Source of the DNA: a virus
Direction: 5' to 3' (one strand)
IMG/VR virus record: IMGVR_UViG_3300030108_002126
Coordinates: 1-27,602 of that record
Length of the DNA: 27,602 bases
Shown here: piece after piece, positions 16,182 through 23,095 of the stretch
How the letters are laid out: every line of letters starts with the position of its first letter
Position numbering within the stretch: position 1 is the first letter of the stretch
Position numbers and translations under genes: made by a program
The notes under the pieces: model-generated
The model's input: the letters and a program-made list of their open reading frames with translations, nothing else
Told to the model about the DNA's origin: nothing
Database searches by the model: none

Positions 16182-16394
16182 ATGAACTGGTGGAATATTA
16201 TTAAAGCAAGAGGAATTAGCGGTGGCCCACCCAAAGACCGTAAAAGAAAACCAAGAAGGGGAACAACTGCTCCTAAAGGTTCTTATTATGATAAATTAGA
16301 CCAATTAGTTAAAAAACTCACATCTGGTAAAATTTCTGAAGAAGAATATAAAAGAAAGAAAGCAGAATTAGAAGCGGAAAGGGATTCAAAATGA
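16182..16394 (+). CDS. Small tagged basic protein, 70 aa
   Basis: ATG 16182 follows GGTGAT by three bases. It begins M-N-W-W-N-I-I-K-A-R-G, a good copy of the shared tag. A basic Gly/Pro/Arg linker follows (K-D-R-K-R-K-P-R-R-G-T). The last 35 residues form a short helical hairpin, D-Q-L-V-K-K-L-T-S-G-K-I-S-E-E-E-Y, similar in style to SHOCT-type oligomerisation segments. Resemblance only. Its stop overlaps the next ATG. Confidence 0.8.
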   Translation: MNWWNIIKARGISGGPPKDRKRKPRRGTTAPKGSYYDKLDQLVKKLTSGKISEEEYKRKKAELEAERDSK

Positions 16395-16636
16395 GCGAAG
16401 AAAAAACAATTAATGAAGAATTGCTTGCTATTATTAAAGCACTTACTGAAAAAGTTGAGACTTTAGAGAAAGCAGTCTATAATAAAGATAATTTACTAAT
16501 GAAGTCTGGATTTGTTGTAGCAAATAGTCCTACTCCTGCTATGGTTGGTGTTGTTGGAACAGATACCAAAAGCCCTGATAATGTAGGAACAATGGAATGG
16601 TCAGACATTCATAAGATGGTGGCAGATTTGGAGTGA
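16391..16636 (+). CDS. 81-aa coiled-coil protein with scaffold-type C-terminal tag
   Basis: ATG 16391 overlaps the previous stop (ATGA). Residues 1-38 form a predicted coiled coil (L-L-A-I-I-K-A-L-T-E-K-V-E-T-L-E-K-A-V). Residues 39-66 are a Gly/Val/Pro-rich linker. The end reads M-E-W-S-D-I-H-K-M-V-A-D-L-E. This matches the C-terminus of the protease/scaffold protein (M-D-W-S-D-I-H-K-M-V) at nine of ten positions. The layout (coiled coil, flexible linker, C-terminal peptide) is that of a miniature scaffolding protein. An auxiliary scaffold or an adaptor that docks on the capsid shell is my inference. Confidence 0.8.
   Translation: MSEEKTINEELLAIIKALTEKVETLEKAVYNKDNLLMKSGFVVANSPTPAMVGVVGTDTKSPDNVGTMEWSDIHKMVADLE
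16592..16621 (+). other. C-terminal tag copy (M-E-W-S-D-I-H-K-M-V)
   Basis: Thirty bases coding for the same ten residues as 20909-20938, with one Asp/Glu change. Five bases differ between the copies and four of these are silent, so the peptide and not the DNA is conserved. Confidence 0.8.
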
Positions 16637-16641
16637 TATAA

Positions 16642-17154
16642 ATGCCTGAGAGAGTAACAAAAGAAGAACGCCTAGTAAGCATGGTTATTGAAAAAGCAAG
16701 AGATGTTAAGGAAATGTTATACCAATCTATGTATGATGGTAATGTTTCTCCTGCTGAAGATAAAAGTGAAGCATTTAAATTAAAGCGACCAAAAGCAGAA
16801 ACTCCTAAAGATTTGATTCCTAAAAACCAAAAAGCCGAAGGGTATGGTTTAGCAGGTCAAATGACTGAATTTAAAAAATCAGTCATGTTAATCAAGTCAA
16901 TTCTAAAACAAGACATGGATAATCCTTTTTTAAATGCAGAAAGAAGAAGAGAAGCAATTGCTAATCTTGATGCAACAGAAAAAGAGTTAGACGACCTTCA
17001 ACAAATGTTTAGGTCTGGTATGAATCAAAAAGATTTTGAACAAAAGTTTGGGGCTATGTTAAGAAGATTAACAGAAATGCAACAAATGTTAGGTGGACAA
17101 CCCGATAAAGACCCTGCCGTTCCGCTTCTTCCTGCACAGAATCAATACCGCTAA
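16642..17154 (+). CDS. Helical protein, 170 aa, function unknown
   Basis: ATG 16642 follows GAGTGAT. The N-terminal 30 residues form a helix (V-S-M-V-I-E-K-A-R-D-V-K-E-M-L). A Lys/Pro linker follows, then a long helical region from 75 to 150 rich in Met, Gln and Glu (M-F-R-S-G-M-N-Q-K-D-F and M-L-R-R-L-T-E-M-Q-Q-M-L). The tail is Pro-rich. No tag, Cys or enzymatic motif. Likely a head-module accessory protein from its position. I do not recognise the family. Confidence 0.75.
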   Translation: MPERVTKEERLVSMVIEKARDVKEMLYQSMYDGNVSPAEDKSEAFKLKRPKAETPKDLIPKNQKAEGYGLAGQMTEFKKSVMLIKSILKQDMDNPFLNAERRREAIANLDATEKELDDLQQMFRSGMNQKDFEQKFGAMLRRLTEMQQMLGGQPDKDPAVPLLPAQNQYR

Positions 17155-17168
17155 TTGAGGTGGTATTA

Positions 17169-19682
17169 TTGAAACTCGGCTCTATTGAAAAGGATAGGCA
17201 ACCATCCATTGAGTTGATGCGTCTTTTTGAAAAGACAAGAGTTGCTTATTTATCAGCCGTCCATGACCCCGAAGAATATTCGGGTCGTTGGCGTAAAGCA
17301 GTTGATATGATTAATGATTCTTTTGATGAGTTGGATGCCGCAGGTAAAGAGTTGAAGAATTTCATTAGAGAAGAAGAAATAACTGATAATGAAGTAAAAG
17401 ACCCTAAATCATCTAAAGCAAAGAACCTATTTGATAAAATTAAATTAGTTAGATATAACTCAAAGGTTATTGCCGACCCTTTTGCTGAAATGTTTAAAGG
17501 TAGTGTTCTTGAAGAATTATTAGATAATCCTGAGACAATGCTGAAATTTGTCCATTATGCTATGAGGGAAGACAATAAAGCCCTATCTGCTGACATTTTA
17601 GCCATTAAAGACATGCAACCCGACACAATTACGGAGGGTCTTATGGGACTTGACATAGAGGTGGACGATATAGCCCTCTATATTATTGAGCATTACGGGG
17701 ATGGAAAAGACTCAAAGAAGGTAGAAAAGAAAGTAAAGGCTGCCTTAGATATGTTAGAACTTATTTTCTTCTCTCAGCATGAAGAAAAAGAATGGGAAGA
17801 CCTTAAGGATATTAACATGCAAAAGTCTGAAACTAAATCAGAAAAAGAAAAATCTGTTAGTGATTTCATTATACCCAACAAACCTATGTATCGTATATTT
17901 GAAATAGATGATATTAACGAACTAAAAGGATTTAGTGGAAACTGGTATATTCAAGAAAAATATGACGGTATGCGTATTCAGTTGCATAAAATAGATGATA
18001 AAGTGAAGGTTTATTCGTTTAATGAAAAAGACATTACTGAAAAGTGTGATGAAATTGTTAAAGAACTTAAGAAAAAAGAATACGGTGATTGTATCTTTGA
18101 TGCAGAATTAGTTTTATTTGACGGAGAAGAACCACTACATCGTGCTGATACAATTGCTCATGTTTTCAAAGGAAAATACAAGGATGCTAAACTAAAGTGT
18201 CATGTCTTTGATATTATGCGACATGAAACACAGACTCTTCTTGACGAAGAATTAGAAAATAGAATGACAATTTTATTCAATAATTATGCTGCTAAATCTT
18301 CTGAGTTTCTAAATTTCCCTTCAAAGAAAGATACTCGGCAAGCGGATAGTTTAAAGGATTTGGAAGAATATTCAAAACAAATCATGGAAATGCCTACTTC
18401 TGAGGGAGTAGTAATAAAAGATGCTACTTCAACTTATTACATAGGAACAAAAAAGAATCCTAAATGGATTAAAATGAAAAAGTTTGTTGATTTAGATGTT
18501 ATTGTATTAGATAAGAAAAAGACTAAAAGCAATCTTTATTCTTATACTGTTGGTGTTGGGCCAATTACAGACGATAGAGAAGGTCAAGAGATTGATGGTA
18601 GAAAATACCTCAATGTTGGAAAAGCCCTTAATACGAAGGTTGCTGTGGACATTGGCGATATAATTAGAGTAAAGGTTGATGAAGTAAAGAAAAAAGGAGA
18701 TGGATTTAGTTTATTCTCCGCAAAGGTTATTGAAATACCAGAAGTAGAGCATCCTGATAAATTAGTTACTCTTGAGTTATTATCCCAAGATACAAAGAAA
18801 TCTTTAAATTATGATGTTGAAGCATTTAAAAAGGGAGTAAAGGTTACTGATTACATTCATGGAGAAACTACTGCCATAATTAAATTTGATACAACTGGTT
18901 TTGTTATTTATGGTTTTGAAGAGAATAATCTAATGTCAAAGAACGCTTTAGCCAACATAGATAGTTGGAGACAACAAGCAGAAGAAATCATGAAAACAAA
19001 ACAAGGTGAATTAACAGTCATTATATTCAATTACTTAAAAGAAAAAGGAGACATGACTCCAAAAGAATTGCATAACTATCTAAAGGATAAACATTCAGAA
19101 TTATACGAGACTGTATTAGATTCTAAAGAAAAGAGAGTCGGTAAGTGGGCGCAAGAAAGAGAGCATATTAAAATGATAGGTAATAAATTACATGCTGACC
19201 CTTCAATTAAACTCGCTGATAATGAAGAAATTAAAAAACAATACAAAACTCCCGAAGAATACCGTAAAGGTAAGTTTAAGATTTATAATCGAGAAGATAA
19301 TAATATTCATTTATCTATCAAAGTAAGTGATGAATTATTGAATTGGACTATTGATTTAGAAGGAGAAGATGAACTATTTGATTTGTTCGGGGCGGCTGGT
19401 AAATATCCAGCAGAAGTCTCAAAGAACATTGAAAGAGGAAAAGTTATTGATTCTGGAGATATTGAACTTGGTGTGCAAAAAGACGGCTACCATGAATATT
19501 TCTTAAAAGGCAATAAGTTTGAAACTAAAATGCATATTAGAGTGATTCCTATTGATAATGAACCCATGTGGTTAGCATGGACAGGATATAAACAAGAACC
19601 TGCCGATACTGAAAGTGATAAAGGCAAATGGAATATTTATGAAGATAGGTATAATAAATTATCCATTCCTACTAAGGATTAG
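17169..19682 (+). CDS. ATP-dependent DNA ligase core in an 837-aa multidomain protein
   Basis: Joins DNA nicks through a Lys-AMP intermediate. TTG 17169 follows GAGGTGG; GTG 17160 is inside that site. All nucleotidyltransferase motifs are visible: motif I E-K-Y-D-G-M-R with Lys 264, motif III F-D-A-E-L-V with Glu 313, IIIa H-V-F-D-I-M, IV S-E-G-V-V-I-K-D (about 411-418) and V W-I-K-M-K-K with Lys 435/437. An OB-fold-like region follows (to about 540). Extra parts are a helical N-terminal 210 residues, a winged-helix-like stretch (about 608-680) and a beta-rich C-terminal domain (about 700-837, with H-E-Y-F-L-K-G) that faintly recalls the LigD phosphoesterase domain. A ligase between head genes is unusual. 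Repair of packaged or injected DNA is inference. Confidence 0.88.
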   Translation: MKLGSIEKDRQPSIELMRLFEKTRVAYLSAVHDPEEYSGRWRKAVDMINDSFDELDAAGKELKNFIREEEITDNEVKDPKSSKAKNLFDKIKLVRYNSKVIADPFAEMFKGSVLEELLDNPETMLKFVHYAMREDNKALSADILAIKDMQPDTITEGLMGLDIEVDDIALYIIEHYGDGKDSKKVEKKVKAALDMLELIFFSQHEEKEWEDLKDINMQKSETKSEKEKSVSDFIIPNKPMYRIFEIDDINELKGFSGNWYIQEKYDGMRIQLHKIDDKVKVYSFNEKDITEKCDEIVKELKKKEYGDCIFDAELVLFDGEEPLHRADTIAHVFKGKYKDAKLKCHVFDIMRHETQTLLDEELENRMTILFNNYAAKSSEFLNFPSKKDTRQADSLKDLEEYSKQIMEMPTSEGVVIKDATSTYYIGTKKNPKWIKMKKFVDLDVIVLDKKKTKSNLYSYTVGVGPITDDREGQEIDGRKYLNVGKALNTKVAVDIGDIIRVKVDEVKKKGDGFSLFSAKVIEIPEVEHPDKLVTLELLSQDTKKSLNYDVEAFKKGVKVTDYIHGETTAIIKFDTTGFVIYGFEENNLMSKNALANIDSWRQQAEEIMKTKQGELTVIIFNYLKEKGDMTPKELHNYLKDKHSELYETVLDSKEKRVGKWAQEREHIKMIGNKLHADPSIKLADNEEIKKQYKTPEEYRKGKFKIYNREDNNIHLSIKVSDELLNWTIDLEGEDELFDLFGAAGKYPAEVSKNIERGKVIDSGDIELGVQKDGYHEYFLKGNKFETKMHIRVIPIDNEPMWLAWTGYKQEPADTESDKGKWNIYEDRYNKLSIPTKD

Positions 19683-19688
19683 TTGTTC

Positions 19689-19696
19689 TTTATATA
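19689..19696 (+). promoter_or_regulatory. Candidate archaeal TATA box TTTATATA
   Basis: The 44-base gap between the ligase and protease genes contains TTTATATA, close to the archaeal TATA consensus. Transcription would start about 25 bases downstream, near 19717, leaving a short leader that includes the GAGAGGA ribosome site before ATG 19727. The upstream BRE position is not clearly purine-rich. This would give protease, scaffold and capsid genes their own strong promoter. Confidence 0.45.
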
Positions 19697-19726
19697 CCAG
19701 TAAGCAATAAGAAGGGTTGAGAGGAA

Positions 19727-20953
19727 ATGTCATCTGCGGTAATGTCAAACAATACCCATGATTTCAGAATACTCAAAAGCGACGATTTAATGATTGGAGG
19801 ATATGCAAGCATTGAAATCGTTGATAAACAAAATGATTTAATCACACTTAAGGCTCTTAATGAAGCAGTAAAGAAATATATGGAGAACCCCAAATTTAGA
19901 AATGTAATGACAAATCATTCAAATGTTCAAGTTGGGGAAGTAGTAGAATCATATAGAGATAAAACGGGGAGATTGTGGAAAACTGAAGTTGATGATGTTG
20001 GATTCTTCGTTGTAATTAAATTAAGAGATGATATTGAAAAAGCCAAAGAAATAAATAGAGGCATTCGTAAAGGTTCATTAAGGTCGTTTAGCATTGGAGG
20101 ACAAGCATTACAAAAAGTAAAGAAAAGCCATCCAGAATTAGGCGAATTTAATGAAATAAGCAAACTAGAACTACATGAGGTTACAATCTGTGAAAAAGGA
20201 ATTAACCCCGAAGCAAGGTTTGATATTCTAAAACAAGACAAAACAAAAAATAAGGTGAAAAAAATGAGTAAGATTGAGAAAGCATTGGCAGAATTGGACG
20301 CTTTGATGCAAGAGGTAAACACTCTTCGCAAAGAGGAAGATGATGAAAAGATGATGGATGAAAAAGGAATGCATGAAGAAAAAGGAATGCATGAAGAAGA
20401 AAAAATGGGTGGCGAGTATATGGACACAGAAGAGGATATGATGGATGAAAAAGGCGATTATTCCGATGATGAAGCAAAAGCAGTCCTAAATACTCTTGAC
20501 GCTGGCGGTATCGAAATTGGCGAACCTGCTGATAGAATCGTTATTGACAACGGAAACCCAAAGGCTTCCGATTTACCTGTTGTTAAGGCATTCGGAAACA
20601 ATGAATTAGAAACGCTTGATTTGAGCGTTGCTAACATTGAAAAGGCTTATGAAGCATTCCGACAAGAGCAACTTGAAAAGTTGGCTTACGATAACTTGCA
20701 AAAGCAATTTGAAACTCGCTTTGCACAAGAAAAGGCAAACCGTGAGAACATTCTCGCAAAGTCTCAATATGATGCACAAAGCGAAATTACTTCCCTAAAG
20801 GAAGAATTTACTGCACTAAGGAAGTCTTTGACGGCTGAAAAGGAAACAATCCTAAAGGCTCAAGAAGAGGCAACCGTTCAACTCCCATCAATGGAAGAAT
20901 TAGCCGAAATGGACTGGTCTGACATTCACAAAATGGTTGGAGGATTTAACTGA
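19727..20953 (+). CDS. Prohead protease fused to scaffold domain
   Basis: A 408-aa precursor that assembles with the capsid protein and then digests the scaffold. ATG 19727 has GAGAGGA upstream. Residues 18-170 match caudoviral prohead proteases of the HK97/S78 type: G-G-Y-A-S-I-E-I-V-D-K-Q-N-D, then T-N-H-S-N with catalytic His 64, then G-S-L-R-S-F-S-I-G-G with the catalytic Ser (most likely 122), then L-H-E-V-T-I. Residues 180-390 are scaffold-like: very acidic and Met-rich (200-250), then coiled coil (300-385). The C-terminus is M-D-W-S-D-I-H-K-M-V-G-G-F-N, the shared tag, at the place where scaffolds usually bind the capsid protein. An internal start at 20264 could yield scaffold alone. 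Confidence 0.9.
   Translation: MSSAVMSNNTHDFRILKSDDLMIGGYASIEIVDKQNDLITLKALNEAVKKYMENPKFRNVMTNHSNVQVGEVVESYRDKTGRLWKTEVDDVGFFVVIKLRDDIEKAKEINRGIRKGSLRSFSIGGQALQKVKKSHPELGEFNEISKLELHEVTICEKGINPEARFDILKQDKTKNKVKKMSKIEKALAELDALMQEVNTLRKEEDDEKMMDEKGMHEEKGMHEEEKMGGEYMDTEEDMMDEKGDYSDDEAKAVLNTLDAGGIEIGEPADRIVIDNGNPKASDLPVVKAFGNNELETLDLSVANIEKAYEAFRQEQLEKLAYDNLQKQFETRFAQEKANRENILAKSQYDAQSEITSLKEEFTALRKSLTAEKETILKAQEEATVQLPSMEELAEMDWSDIHKMVGGFN
20254..20258 (+). promoter_or_regulatory. Internal ribosome site for free scaffold
   Basis: GGTGA lies five bases before an in-frame ATG at 20264, inside the protease/scaffold gene. The element and its spacing match the start sites of neighbouring genes, for instance at 14113 and 16182. 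It sits exactly at the junction between the protease and scaffold portions. Confidence 0.6.
20264..20953 (+). CDS. Scaffold protein from an internal start (nested in protease gene)
   Basis: Translation from ATG 20264 would give a 229-aa protein beginning M-S-K-I-E-K-A-L-A-E-L. It would contain the whole acidic and coiled-coil scaffold part and the C-terminal tag without the protease. The ribosome site GGTGA precedes it by five bases. This is the layout known from lambda, where scaffold Nu3 is made from an internal start in protease gene C. That both products are made here is inferred from sequence alone. Confidence 0.6.
   Translation: MSKIEKALAELDALMQEVNTLRKEEDDEKMMDEKGMHEEKGMHEEEKMGGEYMDTEEDMMDEKGDYSDDEAKAVLNTLDAGGIEIGEPADRIVIDNGNPKASDLPVVKAFGNNELETLDLSVANIEKAYEAFRQEQLEKLAYDNLQKQFETRFAQEKANRENILAKSQYDAQSEITSLKEEFTALRKSLTAEKETILKAQEEATVQLPSMEELAEMDWSDIHKMVGGFN
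20360..20395 (+). repeat. Two tandem 18-base units in the scaffold
   Basis: The unit starting GAAAAAGGAATGCATGAA occurs twice in direct succession and codes for E-K-G-M-H-E twice. The M-M-D-E-K-G string around it recurs 90 bases later. It lies in the acidic linker of the scaffold and could vary in copy number. Confidence 0.8.
20909..20938 (+). other. C-terminal tag copy in scaffold (M-D-W-S-D-I-H-K-M-V)
   Basis: Residues 395-404 of the protease/scaffold. The same pattern, M-x-W-x-[D/E]-[I/V]-x-K, opens many small proteins in the window and closes the 81-aa protein. In many tailed phages the scaffold C-terminus is the part that binds the capsid protein. Confidence 0.8.
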
Positions 20954-20964
20954 GGTGATTTATT

Positions 20965-22326
20965 ATGACAGGATATATTAACACAATTGGAGATTTAGAA
21001 GCACAAACCTACGGATTAACTGGGCATACTGGTATTAACAACCAATTGCTTAAGCAAGCAGGTTCAATTGCAGGACTACACACAGGACATGATGCATCAA
21101 TTGGTGTATCAAGCACTAATTCAGCAAGTGCAGCAAGTTCGCTTGGTGCGCTTTATAACAAGATTTACGGTCAAAAGGTTTGGTCTATGCTAAATAGAGA
21201 GTGTAATGCACTTTCAGTCATTTCAAAGAGGCCATACACTTCAAGCGGTTGGAGAGTTCTTTCGGAGCGACCTGCTGGTGGAAGCGGTAATTTCCTTAAT
21301 TTAACTGGTGTAAATGAAGGAACATCCGAAGCGACTATTGGTTCAAATACAATGCGACCTGACTTAATTGGTGGTGTTCCAGAAAATGCGGCACTTTCAA
21401 CTGCGGCTGATGGTTTAGCGTCTGTTGCTCCTAAATACGAGCAATTGTTCACTAGCCCGAAAATTATTGCACATCAATTTGAGTTCAGCGAATTGGCTAT
21501 GGAAATGGCACAAATTGACGATGGAATTGGCGATATTAGAGCGCAAATGAGAGAAGACATGGGTAAGCACCACGCTGAAACTCAAAACTCTATGCTCGTT
21601 ATGCCTCTTGAAAACTACAATTTGCAGGCTACAAACCAAATTGCTAACATTCAAAGAAACTATACTTCTTTGATGAAGGTTGTTTCCTCTAAGGAAGAAT
21701 TAGACGCTATGGCTTCTGGAACTGTTTTAACTGCATCTAACTCAGGTGTTGCAGCAATTGAGACTCTTTATGGTAAGGCTCGAAGTAGCGCATCTTTCCT
21801 TGATTCACAAGTTGATTTCGGTGGAGTTGGATATGCAAGTGGAAATGCTCGTTCTTTGACTCTAACTGTTCTAAACAACACAATTAGAAACTTGAGAGTT
21901 GCAGGTGGTTCACCAAAGGTCATTCTTACTGGATATGACACTCTTCAAACCATTTCTGACTTATTGCAAGCACAAGAAAGATTCATGGATAGAAAAGAAA
22001 TTGTTCCAACTGTGAACGGTGTTCGTGGTGTTAAGGGTCAAGAAGTCGGATTTAGAGTTTCTACTTACTACGACATTCCTATGATTCCTGTTGCGGCTAT
22101 GCCTTCAACTGGTGCAAATACTTCTTGTATCGCTGATATGCTTTTCCTTGATACAGACCATTTGTGGCTATCTGTTATGAAACCAACTCAATACTTTGAG
22201 GATGGTATTTCAAACGGAAACCCATTCGGTGTCGGTCATCTTGGAAACAAGGCTCTTTATCGAACCATTGGGGAAGTTGGTTGTTCTTACTTCAAGGGTC
22301 AAGGTAAAATCACCAATTTACTGTGA
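20965..22326 (+). CDS. Major capsid protein, HK97 fold
   Basis: The shell subunit, 453 aa. ATG 20965 follows GAGGTGAT by five bases. The N-terminal 60 residues are Gly/Ser/Ala-rich and probably flexible (possible target of the protease). Features that fit an HK97-type capsid protein are the early helix V-W-S-M-L-N-R-E-C-N-A-L-S-V, a long helix with A-Q-M-R-E-D-M-G-K-H-H-A-E-T-Q-N (spine-like, about 190-210), and a C-terminal A-domain strand series ending in M-L-F-L-D-T-D-H-L-W-L-S-V-M-K-P. That last motif is typical for capsid proteins of archaeal and marine tailed viruses. Codon use is less A/T-biased than in the accessory genes, as expected for high expression. It directly follows its scaffold. 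Confidence 0.9.
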   Translation: MTGYINTIGDLEAQTYGLTGHTGINNQLLKQAGSIAGLHTGHDASIGVSSTNSASAASSLGALYNKIYGQKVWSMLNRECNALSVISKRPYTSSGWRVLSERPAGGSGNFLNLTGVNEGTSEATIGSNTMRPDLIGGVPENAALSTAADGLASVAPKYEQLFTSPKIIAHQFEFSELAMEMAQIDDGIGDIRAQMREDMGKHHAETQNSMLVMPLENYNLQATNQIANIQRNYTSLMKVVSSKEELDAMASGTVLTASNSGVAAIETLYGKARSSASFLDSQVDFGGVGYASGNARSLTLTVLNNTIRNLRVAGGSPKVILTGYDTLQTISDLLQAQERFMDRKEIVPTVNGVRGVKGQEVGFRVSTYYDIPMIPVAAMPSTGANTSCIADMLFLDTDHLWLSVMKPTQYFEDGISNGNPFGVGHLGNKALYRTIGEVGCSYFKGQGKITNLL

Positions 22327-22336
22327 GGTGTTTTAA

Positions 22337-22702
22337 TTGACACATACAGTAACATTGTTGGCAGACCACAAAGGTTTTACCAAACCAAAGGTAATGGGTG
22401 ATGAATACTGCGTAGATGCAGTAATTGACATTACTTCATATACCGCTAATGGTGAAGAAGTCCTTGCAACGAGTTTAGGATTATCCAGCGTTACTGCGGT
22501 TGTAATCACAGGTGTTTCTGTTGATACAATTGCGGCTGGATATTCTGTCTCAGTTATTAGTGCCGAAGTCCTTTCAGGAGCAACAAATGGCGGTCAATAT
22601 ATCCAAACAGGAAATAAAGACCGATTCCAAATCAATGTTCCTGCCGCAAGTAATACCGATAATATCGGAGAATTAAGGGTTAGAGTTTGGGGCAACCTTT
22701 GA
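22337..22702 (+). CDS. Beta-rich protein after capsid, possible head decoration
   Basis: TTG 22337 follows GAGGTG. The 121-aa product is beta-rich with alternating Val, Thr, Ile and Ser (L-G-L-S-S-V-T-A-V-V-I-T-G-V-S-V) and little charge, like small capsid decoration or head-fibre proteins. Its place directly behind the major capsid gene supports that reading. There is no sequence motif that proves it. Confidence 0.75.
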   Translation: MTHTVTLLADHKGFTKPKVMGDEYCVDAVIDITSYTANGEEVLATSLGLSSVTAVVITGVSVDTIAAGYSVSVISAEVLSGATNGGQYIQTGNKDRFQINVPAASNTDNIGELRVRVWGNL

Positions 22703-22711
22703 GGTGGTCTT

Positions 22712-23038
22712 TTGGCTTTAGTTGAATTATCCGATTTAGGGGGCTTTGCGCCTTTAGTCATTAGAGGCATTCGTGTTGAGAGAGGCGTTCAATCAGAAAT
22801 TGAGCCATTACAGGCTCTTTTGCGATGTAGCGATTCAAAACTAATGTTTACCTTTGAAGAGAAAGACAGGAAAGAATTAGAGTCAATAGACCCTGAATTA
22901 TTCCCTATTATTTCTGGTGAATTAAGGAAAAAAATTACTACTCACAAAGAATTGCTTGACCTTCTATTACCTAAGAAAAGCATCACAAAGAAGAAAACTG
23001 CAACAAAAGCAAAAAAATCTTCTTTGACTGAGGAATGA
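22712..23038 (+). CDS. Small protein with lysine-rich tail, probable head accessory
   Basis: TTG 22712 follows GAGGTGG. The 108-aa product starts M-A-L-V-E-L-S-D-L-G-G-F-A-P-L-V-I-R-G-I. It has a mixed globular core to about residue 85 and a Lys/Thr-rich tail (K-K-S-I-T-K-K-K-T-A-T-K-A-K-K) that may bind nucleic acid or acidic surfaces. No family is recognised. A head-completion or connector role is possible from position only. Confidence 0.7.
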   Translation: MALVELSDLGGFAPLVIRGIRVERGVQSEIEPLQALLRCSDSKLMFTFEEKDRKELESIDPELFPIISGELRKKITTHKELLDLLLPKKSITKKKTATKAKKSSLTEE

Positions 23039-23044
23039 ACCGAT

Positions 23045-23072
23045 ACGATTAAGAGGGTGCGCCCTCAATCGT
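23045..23072 (+). terminator. Hairpin between head genes and downstream block
   Basis: ACGATT-AA-GAGGG, loop TGCG, CCCTC-AATCGT: an 11-base-pair stem with a two-base bulge and a four-base loop, GC-rich against an AT-rich background. It is the clearest inverted repeat I noticed and falls in one of the few real intergenic gaps (23039-23095). No long T-run follows (only TTGTTT). It may be a terminator, attenuator or RNA-processing site. Confidence 0.5.
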
Positions 23073-23095
23073 TGTTTGACGGAGAGAGATGAAGT

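Noticed and set aside
17790-17815. E-W-E-D-L-K-D in the ligase as an internal tag
   Set aside because: The required Lys position is Asp, and it lies in a charged linker where chance matches are expected.
19757-19780. F-R-I-L-K near the N-terminus of the protease as another tag copy
   Set aside because: Trp is absent and the spacing to Lys is one residue short. It fits the normal beginning of the protease domain.
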